DNA of 9,238 nt. Source: Flavobacteriaceae bacterium. Its GTDB lineage: Bacteria; Bacteroidota; Bacteroidia; Flavobacteriales; Flavobacteriaceae. The notes beneath the pieces are model-generated. The model saw only the letters and a list, made by a program, of their open reading frames with translations. It was not told the DNA's origin and made no database searches. The first letter of the stretch is position 1, and every line of letters starts with the position of its first letter. Made by a program: the position numbers and the translations under genes. The DNA lies in assembly GCA_016649785.1 (NCBI GenBank), contig JAENXB010000111.1, positions 1 through 9,238 of the forward strand, read 5' to 3'. Positions 1 through 5,306 of this stretch are shown in pieces.

Positions 1-139
1 CCCTGGTTCCCATTTCTCCCCGGGTAAGATCTAATATCCCCACTTTTTTTCCGCGATCAATTTCCTTTGCAATGGTGCCCGAGCAACTCAGTTCAACATC
101 ATCCGGGTGTGCTCCTATTGCTAATATGTCTAATTTCAT
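1..139 (-). CDS. bshB1: BshB1-like bacillithiol biosynthesis deacetylase (5' part only)
   Basis: Only the first 46 codons are in the window; the gene runs off the left edge. The reading frame from the ATG at 139 begins MKLDILAIGAHPDDVELSCS and continues to a segment ending DLTRGEMGTR. The AHPDD motif (about residues 10-14) is the zinc-binding signature of the PIG-L/LmbE deacetylase family. The closely packed AHPDDVEL and DLTRGE(M/L)GTR motifs are typical of BshB1, which removes the acetyl group from GlcNAc-malate to give GlcN-malate in bacillithiol synthesis in the cytoplasm. One small oddity is ELSCSGT where many relatives have ELGCGGT or ELGCGAT. Spacing from the upstream same-strand trans-sulfuration gene is about 590 bp of repeats, so it probably has its own promoter. 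The missing C-terminal part prevents a check of the remaining catalytic residues; another LmbE-family deacetylase is the alternative. Confidence 0.85.
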   Translation of the reverse strand, partial: MKLDILAIGAHPDDVELSCSGTIAKEIDRGKKVGILDLTRGEMGTR

Positions 140-160
140 TTTAATTATTTATTTCTGAAT

Positions 161-195
161 AGTGAATAGTGGAGAGTGAATAGTGAAGAGTGAAA
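161..195 (+). repeat. Degenerate heptad array (AGTGAAT-like), 5 copies
   Basis: Five consecutive 7-mers can be read in phase: AGTGAAT, AGTGGAG, AGTGAAT, AGTGAAG, AGTGAAA. A partial CTGAAT immediately precedes them. The array lies 22 bp upstream of the bshB1 start codon, in the region where its promoter or 5' leader would be expected. Similar short degenerate heptad repeats are common in spacers of flavobacterial genomes (general knowledge). A function is not evident from the sequence. Confidence 0.75.
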
Positions 196-355
196 TTTCG
201 AACATTCCAGCCAATTTCACTTCTCAAAAGTTTAACTGTTTTAAGTCCTGTTTCCCGGCTTATTGCCTCTTTTCTCTATATTCTATCTTCTCTTTTCCAA
301 CTTCTAACTTCTAACTTCTAATTTAAAATTACTTCTCAGAAGTTAACTATTTTAA

Positions 356-422
356 GTCCTGTTTCCTGGTTCTTGTCTCTTTTTTCTTTATTCTCTTCTC
401 TATTTTCTCTTTTCTAACTTCT
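356..422. repeat. 67-bp near-identical direct repeat, copy 1 (copy 2 at 671-737)
   Basis: Positions 356-422 and 671-737 match at 66 of 67 bases by eye; the one difference is the fourth base (GTCC versus GTCT). This is far closer than other parts of the same array match each other, which suggests a recent duplication or gene conversion. Copy 2 runs into the 3' end of the trans-sulfuration gene. Confidence 0.85.
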
Positions 423-613
423 GTTTATTTTAGTTTTGTCACCAGTATCCATTCCTTCCTCCTAATCTCTAACCGCAAAGAGCGCAAAGAATTTTTGTGT
501 TTCAAAGCAGTCCTGGTTCCAGGCTCTTTTTTCTTTATTCTTTATTCTCTTTTCTAACTTCTACTTATTTTAGTTTTGTCACTAGTAACCATTCCTTCTT
601 CCTAATCTTTAAC

Positions 614-655
614 CGCAAAGACCGCCAGGATTTTCGCAAAGGTCGCCAAGATTTT
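614..655. repeat. Two tandem 21-nt repeats inside array unit 2
   Basis: Positions 614-634 and 635-655 align at 18 of 21 bases. Each is made of two related 9-mers (CGCAAAGAC then CGCCAGGAT; CGCAAAGGT then CGCCAAGAT) followed by TTT. Unit 1 has a simpler version, CGCAAAGAGCGCAAAG, at 474-489. Motifs of the AACCGCAAAG type recur in many flavobacterial spacers (general knowledge). Confidence 0.7.
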
Positions 656-670
656 TTGTGTTTCAAAGAA

Positions 671-737
671 GTCTTGTTTCCTGGTTCTTGTCTCTTTTTT
701 CTTTATTCTCTTCTCTATTTTCTCTTTTCTAACTTCT
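671..737. repeat. 67-bp near-identical direct repeat, copy 2, overlapping a stop codon
   Basis: This is the partner of 356-422. Its last nine bases (729-737) encode, on the minus strand, the final Arg-Ser codons and the TAG stop of the trans-sulfuration enzyme. The repeat has therefore set, or been captured as, the end of that reading frame. Confidence 0.85.
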
Positions 738-1883
738 AACTTCCACCAAAGCTTGCTCAATATCGGCTATCAAATCTTCTTTTTCTTCAATTCCCAGGGA
801 GAAGCGCATCAATCCGTCCCTTATCCCCTGATTTTCCCGTTCTTCAGGAGTCAATAAAGCGTGAGAAGTTAGTGTGGGCGATAAAATTGTGGACTCTATT
901 CCTGCAAGGCTCATCGATGATTTTATCAGGTTTAATTTTTTCTGAAATAATCCCGCATCCAAACCTGCCTTTAACTCGAAGGAGAGCATTCCTCCAAATC
1001 CGTGCATTTGCGACTTGGCAAGGGCATAATCCGGATGAGATTTGAGTCCCGGGTAATACACTTTTTCAATATCGGGATGGCGCTCCAGGAATTTGGCAAT
1101 TTTTTTAGCGTTCTTGTTTTGGGCTTTAACCCTTATTCCCATTGTTTTTATACTTCGTTCCAAAAGCCAAACCGTATAATCGCTCAGGCTTCCTCCAAAA
1201 TTCTTTGCAAGCTGAAAGATCGTATTAATATGTTCTTCAGAAGAAATAACCGTACCGGCCAGAATATCACTGTGGCCTCCCATATATTTTGTCGCCGAAT
1301 GGATCACCACATCAATTCCAAAATCGATAGGGTTTTGATTTACCGGTGAGGCAAAAGTGTTATCGATCATACTGACCAATTCGTGTTTTTTGGCAATTTC
1401 GGCCACCGCCTTAATATCGGTGATGGTGAGCAAAGGATTTGAAGGGGTTTCAATATAAATCACTTTGGTATTTTTCCTGATTTCGGCTTCAAAACTCTCC
1501 GGCTTCAGGTCTTTTGTAAAGGAATATTCAATCCCGAATTTCGCGAATTCCTCCACCACCAAATTGCTGGTCCCGCCGTAGAGGGTGTTTTGAAGCACTA
1601 CGTGATCTCCATTGTGCAAAAATGCAAAAAGTGAAGTACTCACGGCTGCCATTCCGCTTCCGAAGATCAAGGCTGCTTCCCCGTGTTCCAGTGCCGCCAT
1701 TTTTTTGGCAAGAGCTACCTGGTTTGGAGTATTGAAATATCTGGGATAGCGTTTTACATCAACATCTTCAAAAGCATAAGAAGTGGACATATATAATGGT
1801 GAAATGGCACCTTTAAATTGTTTGTCTTCCAGTTCCCCGGTATGGGTACAAATTGTATTGATTCCATGTGATTTTCCTGTCAT
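729..1883 (-). CDS. PLP-dependent trans-sulfuration enzyme (cystathionine gamma-synthase/lyase family)
   Basis: The 384-residue product has the usual full length for the Cys/Met metabolism PLP family (fold type I). Visible motifs are YPRYFN (Y46, R48; phosphate contacts from the neighbouring subunit), GSGMAA (75-80), YGGT (102-105; Tyr stacks on the cofactor), ETPSNP (145-150), D174 in IDNTF (pairs with the pyridine nitrogen), SATKYMGGHSD with the Schiff-base lysine K199, and RFSLGIE with R360 for the substrate carboxylate. Members form or cleave C-S bonds in cystathionine, homocysteine or methionine in the cytoplasm. The exact activity cannot be fixed from sequence. The YGGT loop lacks the Cys of classical methionine gamma-lyases (YGCT), so cystathionine gamma-lyase or synthase is more likely. 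The ATG at 1883 gives a standard N-terminus. The last two residues and the stop lie inside a 67-bp intergenic repeat. The gene diverges from hutI and shares a strand with bshB1. Confidence 0.9.
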   Translation of the reverse strand: MTGKSHGINTICTHTGELEDKQFKGAISPLYMSTSYAFEDVDVKRYPRYFNTPNQVALAKKMAALEHGEAALIFGSGMAAVSTSLFAFLHNGDHVVLQNTLYGGTSNLVVEEFAKFGIEYSFTKDLKPESFEAEIRKNTKVIYIETPSNPLLTITDIKAVAEIAKKHELVSMIDNTFASPVNQNPIDFGIDVVIHSATKYMGGHSDILAGTVISSEEHINTIFQLAKNFGGSLSDYTVWLLERSIKTMGIRVKAQNKNAKKIAKFLERHPDIEKVYYPGLKSHPDYALAKSQMHGFGGMLSFELKAGLDAGLFQKKLNLIKSSMSLAGIESTILSPTLTSHALLTPEERENQGIRDGLMRFSLGIEEKEDLIADIEQALVEVRS

Positions 1884-2069
1884 AATATGGATTGGGATTT
1901 GATTTATAAATTTTGCCCTAAAGTAAAAAGAAAAAATCTAAAACACTTCATTTTTAGGTATCTTCAATGTTAAGCTATTTCTGAATTTAGGCGATCCTGT
2001 TTTAGACTTGCTTCTTCAGGAATAATTCTAATCTTGATTTTAATTAAATAATGCTTTACACAAGGTTTC

Positions 2070-2085
2070 GGTTTTAATTCAAACC
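2070..2085. promoter_or_regulatory. Imperfect palindrome upstream of hutI, candidate operator
   Basis: GGTTTTAATTCAAACC is a 16-bp near-palindrome: GGTTT/AAACC arms around a central AATT, with one mismatched pair. It ends 8 bp before the candidate -7 box of hutI, so a protein bound there would cover the -10 to -35 spacer. Such placement is typical of a repressor site, but no cognate regulator is encoded in the window and AT-rich DNA produces palindromes of this size by chance. Confidence 0.3.
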
Positions 2086-2093
2086 TGATTATT

Positions 2094-2101
2094 TATCTTT
2101 A
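2094..2101 (+). promoter_or_regulatory. Candidate -7 promoter box (TATCTTTA) for hutI
   Basis: TATCTTTA matches the Bacteroidota -7 consensus TAnnTTTG at all fixed positions but the last. No good TTG/TTTG element is visible 17-20 bp upstream. Only 4 nt separate the box from the hutI ATG, so transcription would start at or next to the start codon (leaderless message). No purine-rich ribosome binding site is present upstream. Confidence 0.4.
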
Positions 2102-2105
2102 CAAT

Positions 2106-3344
2106 ATGAAATTACTCTTTACAAACATCAAAAACCTGTTACAAATAAGGGATGCTTCCGTAGAAAAACTTTCAGGAACAGAAATGAAAGAACTGCCCTG
2201 TATTTCAAATTCCTGGCTTTTAACCGATAACGGAATTATCGCGGATTTCGGGAAAATGGACTCCATACCAAAAATAAAACCCGATAAAATTATTGATCTC
2301 ACAGGAAAAATCGTGTTGCCCGCCTGGTGCGATTCACATACACATTTGGTCTATGCCGGAAACCGGGAACAGGAGTTTGCCGACAGGATCAACGGATTGA
2401 CTTATGAAGAAATTGCCAATCGCGGCGGCGGAATTTTAAACAGCGCCAAAACCTTGCAGGAAACATCGGAAGAAGATCTATATGCCCAATCTGCCTTGCG
2501 GCTCAAAGAAATAATGAGATTGGGAACAGGAGCCATAGAGATAAAATCGGGATACGGGCTTAATAAAGAGGGCGAGTTAAAAATGCTTCGGGTGATCAAA
2601 AAACTCAAAGAAAATTACGAAATCCAAATAAAAGCCACTTTTTTAGGGGCACATGCGCTTCCAAAGGAATTTAAAAACAATACAAAAGCCTATCTGGACC
2701 TGGTAATAGACGAAATTTTACCAATAGTAGCCAAAGAAAACCTGGCCGAATACATCGATATTTTTTGTGAAAAAGGCTATTTTTCTGTTGAAGACACAAA
2801 CAGGTTGCTCTCTGCTGCGGAAAAATATGGGTTGCGTCCTAAAATACACGTCAACCAATTCAATGCCATTGGCGGGGTGCAGGCCGGAGTGGCACACAAT
2901 GCCCTAAGCGTTGATCATCTGGAGGTGATGCGCCCTGAAGATATTGAAAGCCTGAAAAATACCGAAACTATGCCGGTTGCAGTTCCGGGATGCTCCCTTT
3001 TTCTCAGCATTCCATATACCCCGGGCAGACAAATACTGGACGCAGGATTGCCTTTAGCCCTTGCAACCGATTTCAATCCTGGAAGTTCCCCCAGCGGAAA
3101 TATGAATTTGGTAGTTTCCCTGGCTTGTATCAAAATGAACCTAAGCCCGGAGGAAGCCATCAATGCGGCTACCATAAACGGAGCTTACGCAATGGGACTC
3201 GGTAAAACCCACGGAAGTATCACAATAGGAAAGGCCGCAAATTTTATCGTCACAAAGCCCATCCCATCCTATGCAGTTTTGCCTTATGCATTTGGCAGCA
3301 ACTCAATTGAGGCTGTTTATATCGATGGAAAATTAGTTGAATAA
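2106..3344 (+). CDS. hutI: Imidazolonepropionase HutI
   Basis: This enzyme hydrolyses 4-imidazolone-5-propionate to N-formimidoyl-L-glutamate, the third step of histidine breakdown, in the cytoplasm. The 412-residue length is normal. The amidohydrolase fold is evident: an N-terminal small domain (about 1-68), then DSHTHLVYAGNRE with metal-binding H78 and H80 and substrate-binding R87, SGYGL (Y150), GAHALP (H183), HVNQF (H248, metal), SVDHLE (H271) and ATDFNPGSSPSGNM with D322 (metal) and N324. These positions agree with those known for bacterial HutI. The start is supported by the conserved N-terminal segment LFTNIKNLLQIRD, which begins two codons after the ATG. The stop codon overlaps the hutG start (TAATG), indicating coupled translation. 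The promoter may be the TATCTTTA box just upstream. Confidence 0.97.
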   Translation: MKLLFTNIKNLLQIRDASVEKLSGTEMKELPCISNSWLLTDNGIIADFGKMDSIPKIKPDKIIDLTGKIVLPAWCDSHTHLVYAGNREQEFADRINGLTYEEIANRGGGILNSAKTLQETSEEDLYAQSALRLKEIMRLGTGAIEIKSGYGLNKEGELKMLRVIKKLKENYEIQIKATFLGAHALPKEFKNNTKAYLDLVIDEILPIVAKENLAEYIDIFCEKGYFSVEDTNRLLSAAEKYGLRPKIHVNQFNAIGGVQAGVAHNALSVDHLEVMRPEDIESLKNTETMPVAVPGCSLFLSIPYTPGRQILDAGLPLALATDFNPGSSPSGNMNLVVSLACIKMNLSPEEAINAATINGAYAMGLGKTHGSITIGKAANFIVTKPIPSYAVLPYAFGSNSIEAVYIDGKLVE

Positions 3345-4354
3345 TGAACGGATTTAAAATATATAATCATAAAACCATCGAAGGCTTGTTCACCAAACGT
3401 GAAGGAGAAATCAAATTTGGAGAAAAGCTTGGATTTATCGAAAATTTGGATAAACTGGAAAAATCCAATGCAAAATATGTGCTTTTCGGTATTCCCGAAG
3501 ATATTGGAGTGCGGGCAAATTTGGGAAAACCCGGAGCCGCAAATGCCTGGAAAGCCTGTTTAAAATCCTTGCTCAATGTGCAGGCCAATCAATATACCAA
3601 CCCGGAAAATTTAATCTTGTTGGGGGAGGTGGAATGTTCGAATTTAATGACAAAGGCAACTAATATTGATGAAGCCGATCCCAACTATCTGGTAAAACTT
3701 GGTGATTTAGTTCAAAGCCTGGACGAGGTGGTAAGCGAACTTGTAAAACGAATAATTTTAGCCGGAAAAATCCCGATCATTATCGGCGGCGGACATAACA
3801 ACGCTTACGGAAATATAAAAGGAACTTCTCAGGCACTAAAAAAAACCATCAATATCATAAATATTGATGCGCATAGCGATTTGAGGAAACTTGAACACCG
3901 CCACAGTGGAAACGGGTTCAGTTATGCCAGGAAGCAGCAGTTAATGGCGAAATACAGGATTTTCGGACTGCATCAAAATTACACCCCGGAATATATTTTT
4001 GAAGAAATGAATGTTTCCCAAAAAGATCAATACCGGCTTTTTGAACATCTTATGTTATTATCTTCCCAGGAAATTATCAAGGCTTTTAGGGATGAATTGG
4101 AATTTGTTTCAAACGATGATTTTGGTTTGGAACTTGACTGTGATGCGATACATGAATTTCCAAGCAGCGCACAAAGTCCCAGCGGTTTTTCATTTAATAT
4201 GATCCGTAATTTTATAAAAATTGCTTCGGAAAAGGAAAATATCCGTTATTTACATATTTGTGAAGCTTTACCCACCTCACAAACTGAAATCAAAGTAGGA
4301 AAAGCACTTAGTTATTTTATCACCGATTTTTTAAATTCAAAAACAAATGGATAA
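3344..4354 (+). CDS. hutG: Formimidoylglutamase HutG (ureohydrolase/arginase family)
   Basis: The predicted role is hydrolysis of N-formimidoyl-L-glutamate to glutamate and formamide, the last step of the four-step Hut pathway. The 336-residue product has the ureohydrolase metal signatures: GGGHNN (H151), NIDAHSDLR (D175, H177, D179) and ELDCDAI (D265, D267), which together would bind two Mn(II) ions. It departs from the classical third signature SxDxDxxDP: here the Ser is Glu263 and the final Asp-Pro is His270-Glu271. The sequence is clearly divergent from arginase and agmatinase, and the assignment to HutG rests partly on its position 1 nt overlapping hutI. The start ATG at 3344 uses the last base of the hutI stop. 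The 3' end overlaps the next gene by 8 nt. A different ureohydrolase substrate is possible but unlikely in this context. Confidence 0.92.
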   Translation: MNGFKIYNHKTIEGLFTKREGEIKFGEKLGFIENLDKLEKSNAKYVLFGIPEDIGVRANLGKPGAANAWKACLKSLLNVQANQYTNPENLILLGEVECSNLMTKATNIDEADPNYLVKLGDLVQSLDEVVSELVKRIILAGKIPIIIGGGHNNAYGNIKGTSQALKKTINIINIDAHSDLRKLEHRHSGNGFSYARKQQLMAKYRIFGLHQNYTPEYIFEEMNVSQKDQYRLFEHLMLLSSQEIIKAFRDELEFVSNDDFGLELDCDAIHEFPSSAQSPSGFSFNMIRNFIKIASEKENIRYLHICEALPTSQTEIKVGKALSYFITDFLNSKTNG

Positions 4355-4697
4355 GAATTCACTGTTGGATTTTCTGGAAATAACAGCCCTTTTAATTGAA
4401 TTAGTTGGCGTTTTGATTTTAATTCTCGGAACTTTGATCGCTTTGATCCGCCATATTTCCAAGATGAAAATATCTGCCAATACATATAAACTTTTAAGGA
4501 TACAATTGCGAAAAAACATTCTAATAGGTTTGGATTTTCTAGTTGTTGGCAGTCTCATTAAAACGGTAATGTTGGATAATTCTTTAGCGCAGGCCTTAAC
4601 TCTTTCCCTTATTATAATAATCAGATCATTTTTAAGCTTTTCTTTACAGGTAGAAATGGACGGAAAATTTCCACGGCAAAAAGAAAATAAATTATGA
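4347..4697 (+). CDS. DUF1622-type small membrane protein
   Basis: This 116-residue protein has three predicted membrane segments (about 7-34, 57-76 and 80-101). Between the first two is a basic stretch (residues 35-56, with several Arg/Lys) that is probably cytoplasmic. The segment LRKNILIGLDFLVVGSLIKTV followed by IIRSFLSFSLQVEMDGKFP fits the DUF1622 family as I remember it, whose function is unknown. The start lies inside the last codons of hutG (8-nt overlap), and the stop overlaps the next ATG by 4 nt (ATGA), so it is almost certainly co-translated with both. It does not resemble known histidine or urocanate permeases, which are much larger. A role in the Hut pathway is therefore only a matter of position. 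Confidence 0.8.
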   Translation: MDKNSLLDFLEITALLIELVGVLILILGTLIALIRHISKMKISANTYKLLRIQLRKNILIGLDFLVVGSLIKTVMLDNSLAQALTLSLIIIIRSFLSFSLQVEMDGKFPRQKENKL

Positions 4698-5158
4698 AAA
4701 CAGAAATTATCCCATTTGACCCTAAGTATTCGGCGGATTTTAAAAACTTAAATCTCGATTGGCTGAATAAGTATTTTAGGGTGGAACCTCATGACGATGA
4801 AGTTCTGGGAGATCCGGAAAAATACATCATCAAGCCGGGCGGAAATATTTTTTTTGCGAGAGAAGGCAAAAGAATATTAGGAACTGTGGCTTTGATGAAA
4901 ATTGAGGACGATGTTTTTGAACTTACAAAAATGGCGGTAACCCCACAGTCACAAGGTAAAAAAATTGGCCAGAAACTGATGGTTCACACGCTGGAATTCG
5001 CCAAAGAACAAGGCTGGAAAACCCTGATCCTCTATTCAAACCGAAAACTGGAAAATGCCATTTATATTTATAAAAAATATGGGTTTGAGGAAATTCCAAT
5101 CGAAGACAATAATCCTTATGGCCGTGGAGATATCAAGATGAAATTGGAGCTTTCTTAA
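4694..5158 (+). CDS. GNAT-family N-acetyltransferase
   Basis: The 154-residue single-domain protein has the GNAT fold pattern. There is a beta hairpin around 50-70 (NIFFAREGKRILGTVALMKI), then FELTKMAVTPQSQGKKIGQKLM (76-96), which is motif A: beta-4 followed by the pyrophosphate-binding loop QGKKIG that holds acetyl-CoA. The C-terminal part is LILYSNRKLENAIYIYKKYGFEEI (111-134), with the usual Asn/Tyr-rich helix and the YKKYGFE motif of motif B. The substrate is unknown; related small GNATs acetylate amino acids, amines or protein N-termini. The start ATG overlaps the stop of the DUF1622 gene, making this the fourth gene of the hutI-hutG run. The three-arm hairpin region 36 bp downstream probably ends the operon. 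Confidence 0.9.
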   Translation: MKTEIIPFDPKYSADFKNLNLDWLNKYFRVEPHDDEVLGDPEKYIIKPGGNIFFAREGKRILGTVALMKIEDDVFELTKMAVTPQSQGKKIGQKLMVHTLEFAKEQGWKTLILYSNRKLENAIYIYKKYGFEEIPIEDNNPYGRGDIKMKLELS

Positions 5159-5193
5159 AACATTCATAAACCCAAACTATTTTTATTTCAGGA

Positions 5194-5233
5194 GCTGTAA
5201 CTTTAAATGAAAGTTACAGCATTTGCATTTTTT
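5194..5233 (+). terminator. Candidate terminator of the hutI operon (hairpin plus T-run)
   Basis: GCTGTAACTTT (5194-5204) and AAAGTTACAGC (5210-5220) form a perfect 11-bp stem with a 5-nt loop. A T-rich tail, ATTTGCATTTTTT (5221-5233), follows. The tail is interrupted by GCA, so it is not a textbook terminator. The downstream half of this hairpin is also the left arm of a second, longer palindrome, so the two structures compete. Confidence 0.5.
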
Positions 5234-5255
5234 AAAAAATGCAAATGCTGTAACT
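5212..5255. repeat. Perfect 44-bp palindrome
   Basis: Each half is 22 bases, running from AGTTACAGCATTTG through CATTTTTT to the centre and mirrored exactly from AAAAAATG to GCTGTAACT. With the upstream arm at 5194-5204, the word GCTGTAAC or its complement occurs three times (5194, 5213, 5247), so the middle copy can pair with either flank. The 44-bp palindrome has no spacer, which is rare in stable bacterial DNA. Confidence 0.9.
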
Positions 5256-5306
5256 CTTGCAGGAAATTCTTGAGAAAAGGATACTTAATTTTAAAATGTT
5301 ATTAAG

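Larger units (their letters stand above)
140..728. other. Repeat-filled intergenic spacer, no gene
   Basis: This 589-bp stretch separates bshB1 from the upstream trans-sulfuration gene. I see no credible protein-coding gene: the longest open frame here (497-739, plus) translates into a Phe/Leu/Ser-rich string produced by the pyrimidine-rich repeats. The content is a short heptad array (161-195), a run of about four degenerate units (245-737), and a nested 21-nt duplication (614-655). No convincing terminator hairpin for the trans-sulfuration gene and no clear TAnnTTTG promoter for bshB1 could be made out. Confidence 0.8.
245..737 (-). repeat. Tandem degenerate intergenic repeat array (about 4 units)
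   Basis: Units begin at GTCCTG/GTCTTG: unit 0 at 245-355 (short form), unit 1 at 356-509, unit 2 at 510-670 and unit 3 at 671-737 (truncated). Units 1 and 2 share the order: CCTGGTTC, pyrimidine-rich tract, TTCTAACTTCT, TTTTAGTTTTGTCAC, ATTCCTTC, CCTAATC, AACCGCAAAG block, TTTTTGTGTTTCAAAG. Read on the minus strand, the pyrimidine tracts become in-phase heptads such as GAAGTTA, GAAAAGA, GAAAATA, GAGAAGA, GAATAAA, GAAAAAA. Unit 0 is preceded by a sequence (219-244) that recurs before unit 1 (331-355). No CRISPR-like spacing or transposase is present. This resembles the non-coding dispersed repeats of Bacteroidota spacers rather than a mobile element. Confidence 0.8.

Noticed and set aside
245..737. 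CRISPR-like repeat array
   Set aside because: Units are about 110-160 bp, adjacent and diverged rather than short identical repeats with unique spacers, and no cas gene is near.
497..739. Open frame of 80 codons on the plus strand
   Set aside because: It lies wholly in the repeat array, its translation is a Phe/Leu/Ser-rich artefact of pyrimidine tracts, and it runs into the 3' end of the opposite-strand gene.
1002..1349. 115-codon open frame on the plus strand
   Set aside because: It is antisense to the well-conserved trans-sulfuration gene and shows no protein-family features.
2402..2608. Short antisense frames within hutI, hutG and the MBL gene
   Set aside because: They are shadows of conserved genes whose catalytic motifs are all in the plus-strand frames.
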